Positions 34,041 to 43,510 are shown, counted from the first letter of the stretch. The stretch is 64,000 bases of DNA from Selenomonas sp. TAMA-11512 (GCF_037076525.1 NZ_AP029018.1:496001-560000); one strand, 5' to 3'. Made by a program: numbers and translations. Notes: generated by a model from the sequence alone, not told the origin.

Positions 34041-35726
34041 ATGAGTAACGGTATATCTGCCGCAATAAAAAATACGAAACGTTCTTTTCAGGATCCTGTG
34101 GTTGCTTTTTTTGCAATCGCGATGATCGTCCTGCTGAGCATATTTGTCGTCTTGCCGCTGCTGCAGGTTGTCAAACAGAGTTTGATCGGAGTGGACGGAA
34201 CGCTGAGCCTGTCATCGTATATAAAGATCATAACGACAAGGCAAAACTATGAAGCCTTTATGAACACGATGCAGCTGGCCGTCATCGTGAGTGTGCTGGC
34301 AACGATTATAGGATTCCTGTTTGCCTACTGCACGTCCCATCTGGCCATTCCGGGGAAAAAGATCTTCTCCCTGATGGCTATGCTGCCCATGGTGTCGCCC
34401 CCTTTTTCCGTAGCGATGTCCATGATCATGCTCTTTGGGGCGCGAGGTTTGATCACATACACTTGCTTGGGCATGACGGATGCCAACATCTATGGCTTTA
34501 TGGGGCTGGTATTCACACAGACCATATCGTATTTCCCGATCGCCTTCCTGCTCTTGGCGGGCATGCTGCGTACGATCGATCCTTCGATTGAAGATGCAGC
34601 GCGCGATCTGGGCGCATCGAAATGGCAGACATTTCGCACGGTGACGCTTCCGTTGGTTCGCCCCGGGATAGCAAACGCGTTTTTGCTCGTATTCATCAAG
34701 TCGGTAGCCGACTTTGCCAATCCGATGGCGATTGGCGGGAATTATATTACACTTGCCACACAGATTTACCTCCAGGCGATCGGCAGCTATGATATGCAGG
34801 GCGGCGCTGCGGTTGCCGTCGTACTTCTGAACATAGCGATTCTGCTGTTTATCATTTCCAAGTACTGGCTGGAGAAAAAAAGCTATGTGACGATCACGGG
34901 AAAAGCCAGCCAGGCGCGCGTCATGATGCGCGATAAGGCGATTATCTATCCGGTTGCCGGTTTCTGCTTCCTGGTCAGCATCATCGTTATCGCGATCTAC
35001 GCGCTGATCCCTGTCGCATCGGTCATCAAGGTGTGGGGCATGGACTACGGGCTCACGCTGGAACACTATAAATACGCCGTGACCGTGGGCGGACGAGCCA
35101 TCAAGGATACGACGCTGCTCTCGATCGTTGCCACTCCGATCGCGGGTATTCTGGGAATGATCATAGCGTACCTTGTCGTTCGCAAGAATTTTATCGGCCG
35201 TGGGTATATCAACTTCTCCTCGCTTTTAAGTATTGCCGTGCCGGGTACGGTTATAGGTATCGGGTACATCATGACGTTCAATACGCTTCCCCTGCAGCTC
35301 ACGGGGACTGCTACCATCCTGATTGCGGCGTTTGTCGTACGCGCGCTGCCTATAGGAATACGTGCGGGCGTATCTTCTCTGCAGCAGATCGATCCTTCCA
35401 TCGAAGAGGCGGCATCCGATCTTGGCGCCAATGCGACGAAGGTGTTTCGGACCATCACGCTGCCGCTCATAAAGAGCGCCTTCTTCAGCGGTCTGGTATA
35501 CGCCTTTATTCGCAGTATGACTTCGATCAGCGCCGTGATATTCCTTGTTTCAGCAAACTACAGTCTCTTGACGATATTGATCCTGGATCAGGTAGAGGAC
35601 AGCCGTTACGGCGTGGCGAGCGCCTTTTCGACCATTCTGATTCTGATCGTTTACGTCGCCATAGGCATCATCAATTTGCTGCTGCGCCGTATGGGGTCTG
35701 AAAACAGCACGATGAATCATCAATAA
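34041..35726 (+). CDS. ABC transporter permease, two fused permease domains (FbpB/AfuB type)
   Basis: A 561-residue membrane protein with two tandem BPD-type permease domains, each with an EAA loop: SIEDAARDLGASKWQTFRTVTLPLVRPG near residue 182 and SIEEAASDLGANATKVFRTITLPLIKSA near residue 455. This fused layout is typical of Fe3+/sugar-phosphate/2-aminoethylphosphonate importers. First gene of a permease-ATPase-binding protein operon. Good GAGGAGG ribosome site. Confidence 0.9.
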   Translation: MSNGISAAIKNTKRSFQDPVVAFFAIAMIVLLSIFVVLPLLQVVKQSLIGVDGTLSLSSYIKIITTRQNYEAFMNTMQLAVIVSVLATIIGFLFAYCTSHLAIPGKKIFSLMAMLPMVSPPFSVAMSMIMLFGARGLITYTCLGMTDANIYGFMGLVFTQTISYFPIAFLLLAGMLRTIDPSIEDAARDLGASKWQTFRTVTLPLVRPGIANAFLLVFIKSVADFANPMAIGGNYITLATQIYLQAIGSYDMQGGAAVAVVLLNIAILLFIISKYWLEKKSYVTITGKASQARVMMRDKAIIYPVAGFCFLVSIIVIAIYALIPVASVIKVWGMDYGLTLEHYKYAVTVGGRAIKDTTLLSIVATPIAGILGMIIAYLVVRKNFIGRGYINFSSLLSIAVPGTVIGIGYIMTFNTLPLQLTGTATILIAAFVVRALPIGIRAGVSSLQQIDPSIEEAASDLGANATKVFRTITLPLIKSAFFSGLVYAFIRSMTSISAVIFLVSANYSLLTILILDQVEDSRYGVASAFSTILILIVYVAIGIINLLLRRMGSENSTMNHQ

Positions 35727-35752
35727 ATACTTGCTATACAAGGGAGGAAAAG

Positions 35753-36844
35753 ATGTTGAAGGATTTGAGCATAGAGGTAAAAAATCTTGTTAAAGAATTT
35801 CCGAATTTGGACGGTCATGGCAGCTTCTTTGCGGTAAACGGGGTTAATATCGAGGTGCCGAAAGGGAGCTTCGTCACGCTTCTGGGGCCGTCCGGCTGCG
35901 GCAAGACCACGATTCTGCGCATGATTGCCGGATTTGAAACAGCGACAAGCGGCGACATTTTTCTGAACGGGACGCGAATCAACAGCGTTACACCGGATAA
36001 GCGCGATACGGCGATGGTGTTCCAGAGCTATGCGCTCTTTCCGCACTACAATGTATTCGATAATGTCGCCTATGGTCTGGAGAATAAAAAATTATCCAAA
36101 GAAGAAATCAAGAGCAAGGTCATGCACATGTTGGACCTTGTAGGTCTTAACGGCTTGGAAAATCGAAGCACGAACCAGCTCTCCGGAGGACAGCAGCAGC
36201 GTGTCGCTTTGGCTCGCGCACTCGTCATGGAACCGTCGGTGCTGCTCTTCGATGAGCCGCTGTCCAATCTGGACGCGAAACTGCGCGTATACATGCGCAA
36301 GGAAATCCGTAAGATTCAGCAGAGTGTCGGAATAACGAGCATCTATGTGACGCATGATCAATCGGAGGCAATGGCCCTATCGGATATCATCATCATCATG
36401 AACAAGGGAAATATCGAGCAGATCGGCACGCCGCAGGAGGTGTATCAGCATCCCGCAAATCGTTTTGTGGCGGATTTTATAGGCAGTTCAAACTTTGTTC
36501 CGGCAAAGGTGTTGAACAGTCAGGGAGAGAGTGTGGAGATAGATCTGTTAGGCCAGACTCTCACCCTAGCGGCAAATCACCAATCGTTTACGGAAGGGGA
36601 GATGGTTGATATCGTCGTACGCCCGGAGGGAGTAAGACTCTCAGATCAAGGAGAGGTAGAGGCGGAGGTCACTTCATCCGTTTACATGGGTCACTATCAG
36701 GAGTATGCCGTCCGGTCGCAGGATGTGGAGCTGAATCTCGAGGCGTATGATCCTGCGGGCAGTAAGATTTATCAGGCCGGGGAGCGGGTGTATCTGCAGT
36801 TCAAACCGCAGAATCTGCATCCGATAAAGAGTAAAGAAGTTTAA
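35753..36844 (+). CDS. ABC transporter ATP-binding protein (FbpC/PotA type)
   Basis: A 363-residue importer ATPase with Walker [12 protein letters not shown] (near residue 42), Q-loop [22 protein letters not shown], signature [15 protein letters not shown], Walker [17 protein letters not shown] and the switch His in VTHDQSEA. The C-terminal about 120 residues form a TOBE-type regulatory domain. It energises the fused permease encoded just upstream. Confidence 0.93.
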   Translation: MLKDLSIEVKNLVKEFPNLDGHGSFFAVNGVNIEVPKGSFVTLLGPSGCGKTTILRMIAGFETATSGDIFLNGTRINSVTPDKRDTAMVFQSYALFPHYNVFDNVAYGLENKKLSKEEIKSKVMHMLDLVGLNGLENRSTNQLSGGQQQRVALARALVMEPSVLLFDEPLSNLDAKLRVYMRKEIRKIQQSVGITSIYVTHDQSEAMALSDIIIIMNKGNIEQIGTPQEVYQHPANRFVADFIGSSNFVPAKVLNSQGESVEIDLLGQTLTLAANHQSFTEGEMVDIVVRPEGVRLSDQGEVEAEVTSSVYMGHYQEYAVRSQDVELNLEAYDPAGSKIYQAGERVYLQFKPQNLHPIKSKEV

Positions 36845-36858
36845 AGGGAGGCATTTTT

Positions 36859-37896
36859 ATGAAATCGTGGAAAAGAACGTTAATCGGCGTCGGCATGCTC
36901 ATTTCCGCCGTCGGCATACTTGGCGGCTGCGGTGAGGAGCAGAAGCAGGCAGCCGAGGAGACGCCGAAAGAGATAACGGTATACATGGGCGTGGTGGAAA
37001 AGCAGGCGCAGGTCCTGGCGGAAGAGTTTGAGAAGGATACGGGCATCAAGGTCAATTTTGTACGCATGTCCGGCGGAGAAACCTTGAGCCGTATTCGTGC
37101 GGAAAAGGACGCACCGAAAGCGGATGTTTGGTATGGCGGCAGCGCGGACAGCTATATCGTGGCTGCAAACGAGTCCTTACTGGAGCCGTATAAGTCGCCG
37201 AATGCGGATATTATTCCCGCACAGTACAAGGATAAGGACGGATATTGGACCGGTGTATATCAGGGCTATTTGGGATTTATTTGCGACAGCCGGTTTTTCT
37301 CTGAAAACAACGTGCCTGTTCCGAAGAAATGGGAAGACTTGCTGAATCCGGCGCTCAAGGGGCAGATCATTGTCTCCAACCCTGGCTCGGCATCTACGGG
37401 TTACGTCCTGGTCTCCGCATTGACGCAGATGTGGGGAGAAGACAAGGCAATGGATTACTTCAGCAAACTCAACGGTCAGGTTAAGCAGTATACAAAGGCC
37501 GGATCGGCTCCCGCACGCAGTGCCGCACTGGGTGAATGCGCCATAGGAATCACGTATATTCACAACGGTATCCGCCTGATGAAGGAAGGATATACGAACG
37601 TTGAGCTGGCTGTCCCGGAAGACGGTACAGCTTATGAACTGGGAGCGGTCGCCATCATCAAGAATGCGCCTGCAAAGGCAGGGGCACAGAAGTTTGTTGA
37701 CTGGGTGCTGACGAAGAAAGCGCAGGAGTTGGGGCAGCAGAACGGATCCTTCCAATTCCTGACAAATCCGGAAGCCAAGCTGCCGGAAGAAGCCGTTCCC
37801 TTTAAGGATGCAAAGCTGATCGATTATGACTTTGCATGGTCCGGTGAGAACAGAGCCAGACTGTTGGAAGCTTGGAATGCTGCCGTTAAGCAGTAA
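36859..37896 (+). CDS. ABC transporter substrate-binding lipoprotein (FbpA/AfuA-like)
   Basis: A 345-residue lipoprotein (lipobox ILGGC, Cys24) of the ferric/sugar-phosphate/phosphonate binding-protein group: ITVYMGVVEKQAQVLAEEFEKDTGIKVNFVRMSGGETLSRI, DVWYGGSADSY and GSAPARSAALGECAIGITYIHNG. The adjacent Tyr pair that binds iron in FbpA is not seen, so a phosphorylated organic ligand is more likely than ferric iron (inference). Last gene of the operon; a terminator and an RpiR regulator follow. Confidence 0.85.
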   Translation: MKSWKRTLIGVGMLISAVGILGGCGEEQKQAAEETPKEITVYMGVVEKQAQVLAEEFEKDTGIKVNFVRMSGGETLSRIRAEKDAPKADVWYGGSADSYIVAANESLLEPYKSPNADIIPAQYKDKDGYWTGVYQGYLGFICDSRFFSENNVPVPKKWEDLLNPALKGQIIVSNPGSASTGYVLVSALTQMWGEDKAMDYFSKLNGQVKQYTKAGSAPARSAALGECAIGITYIHNGIRLMKEGYTNVELAVPEDGTAYELGAVAIIKNAPAKAGAQKFVDWVLTKKAQELGQQNGSFQFLTNPEAKLPEEAVPFKDAKLIDYDFAWSGENRARLLEAWNAAVKQ

Positions 37897-37933
37897 TGCA
37901 GTCATACTTCTGTATAGGAGGAATGGCTTGTGA

Positions 37934-37972
37934 AAGAAAGAGCGGCAGCAAAGCGCTGCCGCTCTTTCTTAT
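37934..37972 (+). terminator. Terminator of the ABC importer operon
   Basis: AAGAAAGAGCGGCAGC pairs perfectly with GCTGCCGCTCTTTCTT. Confidence 0.92.
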
Positions 37973-38016
37973 TGCACTGTAATGAAGGAGAGATTTCGAC
38001 ATTTGAGGACTGAATC

Positions 38017-38862
38017 ATGAAAAAAAATACATACCTGCTTCCGATCCTCCGCACGGCCTATGAGAGTCTGACAAAGTCCGAAAAGCGGATCGCCGACTGC
38101 ATAAGCGCGGATGTTACAACCTTCATCGGCATGGGCATCGCGGAGATCGCCGATCGAACGGACAGCTCCGAAATTACGGTCAATCGGTTTTGCAAGAAGC
38201 TAGGATTTGCAGGATTACAGGCATTAAAGCTGGCGCTTGCCTCCGTGCCTTCGGAAGAAGTGATAAGTGAGGAGGGATTTGCGAAGGAAGACTCCTATCA
38301 GCACATCGCGGAGAAGATCTTTCAGAACATCCAAAACGGTCTTGCGGACACGCTTTCACTTCTTGACTATGACGCTGTGGAGGAGGCGGTGGAAGCGCTT
38401 CTCGCCGCACGCCGTATCGTCGTCTTCGGCGTCGGCAACTCGGCGACGATCTGTCAGGATTTCGAGACCCGTTTCTTGCGTTTCGGCTCGATTGTCGAGG
38501 CATACAGCGACGTGCATCAGCAGGCCACCGTAGCATCCCTGCTGTCCGCGGAGGACGTCGTCGTCGCTATCTCGCATTCGGGGGCAACACGCGAGGTCCT
38601 TGACACGACTGCAATAGGAAAGGCGGCGGGAGCAACGGTCATCAGCATTACGAGCCGCATGGGGAGCCCGTTGGCAAAGCTTTCGGATATCGTGCTCATC
38701 GGGATGGGGCGCGAGGTGCGCTATCGATCCGAGGCAACCGCCTCCAGACTCGTCCATATGGCAATCATCGATATTCTCTACACGGGGATTGCCTTGCGTC
38801 GTAAGGATTACGCCGCAAATATTGCGAAAATGCGGACCGTCATACGCGTACGGAAGCAATGA
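38017..38862 (+). CDS. MurR/RpiR family transcriptional regulator
   Basis: A 281-residue regulator with the N-terminal RpiR helix-turn-helix (SLTKSEKRIADCI, MGIAEIADRTDSSEITVNRFCKKLGFAGLQALKLAL). Its C-terminal SIS sugar-phosphate-binding domain reads RRIVVFGVGNSATICQDFETRFLRFG and VVAISHSGATREVLDTTAIGKAAGATVISIT. Such proteins sense phosphosugars. It probably controls the ABC importer upstream or the dehydratase operon that converges on it. Confidence 0.9.
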   Translation: MKKNTYLLPILRTAYESLTKSEKRIADCISADVTTFIGMGIAEIADRTDSSEITVNRFCKKLGFAGLQALKLALASVPSEEVISEEGFAKEDSYQHIAEKIFQNIQNGLADTLSLLDYDAVEEAVEALLAARRIVVFGVGNSATICQDFETRFLRFGSIVEAYSDVHQQATVASLLSAEDVVVAISHSGATREVLDTTAIGKAAGATVISITSRMGSPLAKLSDIVLIGMGREVRYRSEATASRLVHMAIIDILYTGIALRRKDYAANIAKMRTVIRVRKQ

Positions 38863-38886
38863 AGCGGAAAATACCGGAGACGGTGT

Positions 38887-40569
38887 TTATAGGTGATCGA
38901 ACTTCATAATGCCGCCTTCTGCGCCCGAAGATGCCAGCTTGCAGTAGAGTCCCAGCCATCCCTTTTTGAACTTGGGCTCGGGGCGTTTCCATGCTTTTCG
39001 GCGTTCCGACAGCTCTTCCGGCGAGACCAAAACATCAAGCTTTTTGTTGTTCACATCGATCTCGATCAAATCCCCGTCGCGTACGAGCGCAATGGGGCCT
39101 CCTTCCGCCGCTTCGGGAGAAATGTGACCGACGAAGCAGCCGTTGTTTGTGCCCGAAAAGCGTCCGTCGGTGATCAATGCCGTACTCTTTGTCAGTCCGC
39201 GTCCGTAGAGATACTTCATCGCTTTATACATCTCGCGCATGCCCGGACCGCCTTTGGGGCCTTCATAGCGGATGACGACCACGTGACCGTCGCGCACCTT
39301 GCCGGCCAGAATGGCCTCCTCCGCCGCTTCCTCGGAGTCGAAGCAGATGGCCTCTCCCTTGAAATAATGCAGGCTCTTGTCAAAGGCTCCCGGCTTCGTG
39401 ATGCCCGTGTTCGGAGCGAGTGTGCCCCGCAGCACGGCAATGCCGCCGGTGTAGCCGAAGGGATTATCCGGCGTGTGATTGACAAGTCCCGTGGCGGGGT
39501 AACGGTACTTATGAGAGGAGATATTTTCCGCCAGTGTATGCGCCGTGACCGTCATTGCATCGGTTTCAAGCAGGGATTGGAGATGCTCCATCAGGCGCGG
39601 GACTCCGCCGTCAAGGTAAAAGTCGATGATATTGTACTGACAGGACGGATTCATTTTTGCAAGCTGCGGGGTGGACGCGGAAAGAGCGTCAAACTCATTG
39701 AGCACATGGATATCGAGTTCCGCTTCATGGGCGATTGCGGTCAGATGCATCACGGCATTGGTGGAACCGCTCATGGCGAGACAGGTTTTGATGGCATTGC
39801 GTATGGCTGCGTTAGTCAAAATCTTACGCGCGGTAATCTGCTTTTCAACGAGCTCCATGATTTTAACGCCCGTATCCTGCCCCTGAACGAGGCGGGCAGC
39901 GGAAGCGGCAGGTGCGGTACCGCCATCCGGCAGGGTCATGCCGAGAGCCTCGGAGAGTGCGCACATGGTGTTGGCGGTGCCGAGATAGGAGCAAGAGCCG
40001 CAGCCGGGACAGGCAGTATCCTCCAATGCAACGTATTCGGCCTCCGTGATCTTTCCGGCGGAAAGCATGCCGTAGGCCTCGGTGCTGGAGGTTTGGTCAG
40101 ACTGACGGCCGTCAAACATCACGCCGCCCTCCATCGGGCCTCCGGGGAGGACAATGCACGGAATATCCAGACGAGCGGCGGCCATTAGCATACCGGGAAC
40201 GATTTTGTCGCAGGAACCCAAGAGGACCAGACCGTCAAACAGATTGATCTGCGCCATGGATTCAATCGAATTGGCAATGAGCTCTCGCGACGGCATAATG
40301 AAATGCATGCCGTCATGGCCCTGCCCCATGCCGTCGCAGCCGCCGATGACGCCGAACTCGACGGGCGTGCCGCCGGCACGGTAAACGCCGTCCTTGACGC
40401 GCTGTGCGACCTGGCGCAGATTGTAGTGGCCGGGGACACATTCGCTCCACGCATTTGCGATGCCGATCAGAGGCCGCTTCAAATCCTCCGTGGAAAAGCC
40501 CATGGACTTGTAAGTGGCCCGGTAATACTGGTTGTGAAGACCTTCTAAGATGTGCGTACTCCTTAACAT
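38887..40569 (-). CDS. Dihydroxy-acid/sugar-acid dehydratase (IlvD/Edd family)
   Basis: A 560-residue Fe-S dehydratase. Candidate cluster cysteines are in WSECVPGH, GSCDKIVPGMLMA and ACPGCGSCSYLGTANTMCAL; LPGGPMEGG, SGSTNAVMHL and ITDGRFSGTNNGCFVGHISPEAAEGG are family hallmarks. The context (GntP permease, KDG-type aldolase, no other ilv genes) argues for an aldonate dehydratase forming a 2-keto-3-deoxy sugar acid, rather than the branched-chain amino acid enzyme; sequence alone does not settle this. The ATG at 40569 follows CGAGGAGG. Last gene of the minus-strand operon. Confidence 0.85.
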   Translation of the reverse strand: MLRSTHILEGLHNQYYRATYKSMGFSTEDLKRPLIGIANAWSECVPGHYNLRQVAQRVKDGVYRAGGTPVEFGVIGGCDGMGQGHDGMHFIMPSRELIANSIESMAQINLFDGLVLLGSCDKIVPGMLMAAARLDIPCIVLPGGPMEGGVMFDGRQSDQTSSTEAYGMLSAGKITEAEYVALEDTACPGCGSCSYLGTANTMCALSEALGMTLPDGGTAPAASAARLVQGQDTGVKIMELVEKQITARKILTNAAIRNAIKTCLAMSGSTNAVMHLTAIAHEAELDIHVLNEFDALSASTPQLAKMNPSCQYNIIDFYLDGGVPRLMEHLQSLLETDAMTVTAHTLAENISSHKYRYPATGLVNHTPDNPFGYTGGIAVLRGTLAPNTGITKPGAFDKSLHYFKGEAICFDSEEAAEEAILAGKVRDGHVVVIRYEGPKGGPGMREMYKAMKYLYGRGLTKSTALITDGRFSGTNNGCFVGHISPEAAEGGPIALVRDGDLIEIDVNNKKLDVLVSPEELSERRKAWKRPEPKFKKGWLGLYCKLASSGAEGGIMKFDHL

Positions 40570-40641
40570 ATACATCCTCCTCGTATACGAATGCATGAGA
40601 CATGTAAAATACATGCGCGCAGCATGCTGTGAGATGTGAAT

Positions 40642-40688
40642 AAGACTGCTGCAGAGACGGTTGCATCCGCCTCTGCAGCAGTCTTTTA
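40642..40688. terminator. Hairpin between gntP-like gene and dehydratase gene
   Basis: AAGACTGCTGCAGAG and CTCTGCAGCAGTCTT form a perfect 15-bp stem. The T run is better on the plus strand, but either strand could use it. If active on the minus strand it would split the operon. Confidence 0.6.
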
Positions 40689-40711
40689 TGTGGTCGTATG
40701 GAAGAATCTTT

Positions 40712-40876
40712 TAGGAAATCACGGATAAAATGAAGGCACCCGGATTTGCACAGATGCGCCGTATCTATCCGGGAGACAAGCCGCAGGCGCAGCGGTGCTG
40801 CGCCGAGGAGCTGTCGACGACGAGAGGACAGTGCAGATGCGTGAAGATGGGTGGCTGCATGCATCCGTGATTCCTT
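40712..40876 (+). repeat. 165-bp dispersed repeat, copy D (divergent, full length)
   Basis: Ends TAGGAAATCACGGATAAA and its inverted counterpart CATCCGTGATTCCTT; length exactly 165 bp like copies A and B. The interior differs at many positions, but the layout is kept: the central stem is GCGCAGC-GGT-GCTGCGC instead of CAGAGT-GGT-ACTCTG, with the following GAGGA conserved. The end overlaps the stop codon of the GntP-family gene. Confidence 0.75.
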
Positions 40877-42284
40877 AGATAAATCCGAGCGTCATGCATG
40901 CAAGAATCGCGGCAAAGCAGAAGATACCGCAGATAGAGGCAAGCAATGTGAGATACTTCAGCCCCTGCTTGGATGTAAGGTTGAAGAGCGAGGTGCCGAC
41001 CCAGAACCCGGAATCGCTGAAGTGTGAACCGACCATGGTGCCCGCACCGATGAGAAGCGCGCAGGCGACAGGGGAAAGACCGAGCGTTGCCATCATGGGT
41101 ACGCAAATGCCCGCAGCGGTCATACCTGCCGTTGTACGCGAACCGACAGCGGTCATCATGACAGCGCCCAGGACAAACGGAACGAGAAGCGTGGGAATAT
41201 TGTAGCTGACGATGATTTCAGCAAGGTCCTTGATTCCCGGGAACGCCTTGATGATGGCGCTGAAGCCGCCGCCCATAGCCGTGACGAGAAGCGGGATAAG
41301 AGCAACGTGGAGAGCCTCTGCGACCCACTTGTTGACCATGATGTCAAAGATGCTCGTATCCTTGCTGCCGGAGTTCTGATTGAAGTTCTTTATGACATTG
41401 TCCTTGTAGGTCAGACCGACAAAGAACGTCAGGAGGACGCCGATGAAGAGAGCGATGTTGCGCTCACCGAGAATCCCGAGAAGAACCCGGAGAGGAGCTT
41501 CCTCCGCAAGATATATATTCGCGAAGGAACCGGCGGTGATGAGAATGACGGGGACAATAACGGGGGAGACGCCGATGAGGACGTTTGGCAGGCCCTCCTC
41601 CTTGATGAGAATGTCGCGATAGTCATCGCTCTTCGCAGGCTCGACACCCTGGACGTAGTCTTCCATAGGATCGATCCACTCTTTGGAAACCCATGCTCTC
41701 ATGAGGATCCAGGTGATGATGTAAGCGATGAAGGTGACAACGATACCCCAGAAGATAACGAGACCGACCTCAGCGCCCAAGAGGATGGAGACAGCCAGGA
41801 TGCCGGGCGTAGGCGGGACGAGGGAGTGCGTAAGCGAAGAACCGAGGATGGTAAAACCGGACATGGTGGACATGGAGCGATTTGTTCGCTTCGCGATGGT
41901 GGACGAGATCGGGGCCATAAGAACCTGAACGATATCGCCGAAGACGGGGATACTCATGATGTAAGAGGAAAGACCGGTCGAGAGTTCGAGATTCTTGCCT
42001 CGGAAGAGAGTGACGAAGAAGTTGACGAGACTCTTTGCGGAGCCGGTGTCACGAATACCTTGCGCGATGATCGAACCGAAGATGATCGTACATCCGATCG
42101 CGCCGAGCGTGCTGCCGAAGCCGCCCGTAAAGGTGGAGATGGTCGTGGCCATACCGTAATTCAGCATGAGACCGCCCGTGATACCCGTGATAAACAGAGC
42201 GAGAACGGGGTGGACGTTCAGTTTGATTATGAGGACACAAAGAATGGCGACGGCGACCACGATGGTAATAATAAATTGATCCAT
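40875..42284 (-). CDS. GntP family gluconate/sugar-acid permease
   Basis: A 469-residue, about 12-helix permease of the GntP family: KLNVHPVLALFITGITGGLMLNYGM, GGFGSTLGAIGCTIIFGSIIAQGIRDTGSA, IPVFGDIVQVLMAPI, HSLVPPTPGILAVSILLGAEVG and the C-terminal GAGTMVGSHFSDSGFWVGTSLFNLTSKQGLKY. These import gluconate and related acids with protons. It sits between the dehydratase and hydroxyacid dehydrogenase genes on the same strand and is flanked on both sides by copies of the 165-bp repeat. Confidence 0.92.
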   Translation of the reverse strand: MDQFIITIVVAVAILCVLIIKLNVHPVLALFITGITGGLMLNYGMATTISTFTGGFGSTLGAIGCTIIFGSIIAQGIRDTGSAKSLVNFFVTLFRGKNLELSTGLSSYIMSIPVFGDIVQVLMAPISSTIAKRTNRSMSTMSGFTILGSSLTHSLVPPTPGILAVSILLGAEVGLVIFWGIVVTFIAYIITWILMRAWVSKEWIDPMEDYVQGVEPAKSDDYRDILIKEEGLPNVLIGVSPVIVPVILITAGSFANIYLAEEAPLRVLLGILGERNIALFIGVLLTFFVGLTYKDNVIKNFNQNSGSKDTSIFDIMVNKWVAEALHVALIPLLVTAMGGGFSAIIKAFPGIKDLAEIIVSYNIPTLLVPFVLGAVMMTAVGSRTTAGMTAAGICVPMMATLGLSPVACALLIGAGTMVGSHFSDSGFWVGTSLFNLTSKQGLKYLTLLASICGIFCFAAILACMTLGFI

Positions 42285-42314
42285 TGGGGGAAACCCTCCT
42301 TAAAAATAATATTT

Positions 42315-42376
42315 GCGGAAGCACTGATAAATGCAGCCCGATCATCTCGACACATCTTTTTGTCCGCACTTCGGCC
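42315..42376 (-). repeat. Partial copy of the 165-bp repeat
   Basis: CGGAAGCACTGATAAATGC and the next about 45 bases match the outer part of copy B (through CACTTCGGC). A second, complete copy begins directly after, so this is a remnant beside or interrupted by it. Confidence 0.75.
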
Positions 42377-42377
42377 T

Positions 42378-42541
42378 AGGGAAACACGGATAAATGCAGC
42401 ACAGCCATCTTGACGTATCTTTTCCGCCCTCGCTTTGTTGGCAAATCCTCCGCAGAGCACCACTCTGCGTTCGGTTTGCCTCCTTGATAGAACAAAAAAT
42501 CTACACCAATCTGACAGGCTTCATTTTATCAGCGTTTCCTT
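42378..42541 (-). repeat. 165-bp dispersed repeat, copy E (full length)
   Basis: 164 bp from AGGGAAACACGGATAAATG to TTTATCAGCGTTTCCTT, minus orientation, with the conserved central stem GCAGAG...CTCTGC. Lies in the gap between the hydroxyacid dehydrogenase and GntP genes. Confidence 0.82.
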
Positions 42542-42547
42542 GGGAAA

Positions 42548-43510
42548 TTATTTCGCGCATACCTCTTTGTTGACGACATTGTAAGGAATTTCGCCACAAA
42601 GAACTGCGGTAAGCCCCGTAAGTGCTTCGATTGCCATGCCTACACGAGCTTTCATCGTGCCGCTGGCAATGTGCGGTGTGAGGACGACATTGTCGAGCTG
42701 CTTCAGCGCATCCGAAATTTGCGGCTCGAATTCATATACATCCAGCCCCGCGCCTCGGATGATGCCTTCCTTGAGCGCCGTGACGAGATCCGCTTCGCAG
42801 ACGATAGGGCCGCGGGCGCAATTGACGAGATAGGCGTCCTTCTTCATCTTTTTGAGCATGGCCAGATCAAAAAGATGATGGTTCTCAGGAATGAACGGCA
42901 TATGCAGGGATATGCAGTCCGCCGTCTTGACGACGTCGTCCAGCTCCATATAGGTGACGCCATACTCCGCTTCGACCTCCGGCGCGGCACGGAATTTATC
43001 ATAGTATATGACCTTCATGCCGAGTCCCTGCGCTTTTTTGCAGACGAGCTTGCCGATGCGGCCGAAGCCGAGAATGCCGAGCGTGCTCTCATTGATCGCC
43101 GTATTGAACTCGGGGAACATGGGGCTGATCCATTCGCCGCGCCGGAGCTCGCGGTCCGAGCGTGCAATGCCGCGCATCGCAGCCACGATGAGAGCAACCG
43201 TATGCTCTGCCGTGGCATCCGTAACCTGCGTCGGCGTGTTGACGACAGCGATGCCCTTCTCGGTAGCGTATTTCCAATCGATATTGTCATAGCCGACCCC
43301 GAAATTGGCGATGGCTTTGAGGTTTTTGCCTGCATCTAAAAGAGCTTTATCCCCTTTGTTTCCAATGATCATGTAGGCGTCGTATTCGCCGATGACCTGC
43401 ATGACCTCATCATAGGTCATGGGGGCATCGGGAATCGTAATGTCAAACTTGTCTTTGAACTGCGCAAGGCAAATATCCGGCACCGGCTGTGACAGAAGTA
43501 TCTTTGCCAT
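42548..43510 (-). CDS. D-isomer-specific 2-hydroxyacid dehydrogenase
   Basis: A 320-residue NAD(P)-dependent reductase of the glyoxylate/hydroxypyruvate reductase type. NAD-binding loop STLGILGFGRIGKLVCKKAQGLGMKVIYYD (residues about 145-174), substrate-loop NFGVGYDNID, catalytic Arg in VNCARGPIV, Glu near GLDVYEFEPQ and His in LTPHIASGT. It may reduce a keto acid such as hydroxypyruvate, glyoxylate or a 2-keto sugar acid made in this operon. Located between aldolase and permease genes. Confidence 0.9.
   Translation of the reverse strand: MAKILLSQPVPDICLAQFKDKFDITIPDAPMTYDEVMQVIGEYDAYMIIGNKGDKALLDAGKNLKAIANFGVGYDNIDWKYATEKGIAVVNTPTQVTDATAEHTVALIVAAMRGIARSDRELRRGEWISPMFPEFNTAINESTLGILGFGRIGKLVCKKAQGLGMKVIYYDKFRAAPEVEAEYGVTYMELDDVVKTADCISLHMPFIPENHHLFDLAMLKKMKKDAYLVNCARGPIVCEADLVTALKEGIIRGAGLDVYEFEPQISDALKQLDNVVLTPHIASGTMKARVGMAIEALTGLTAVLCGEIPYNVVNKEVCAK

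Noticed and set aside
35753-37896. Polyamine or iron importer as a firm call
   Set aside because: The ATPase alone resembles PotA and FbpC, but the binding protein lacks clear polyamine or iron ligands, so only a general importer is called.
38887-40569. Naming the dehydratase ilvD
   Set aside because: IlvD and Edd-type sugar-acid dehydratases share all visible motifs; neighbours point to sugar acids and no other ilv gene is nearby.
41307-42413. Plus-strand open frame of 368 codons opposite the GntP permease
   Set aside because: Acidic low-complexity translation typical of the antisense of a membrane protein gene; it also runs into a repeat copy.
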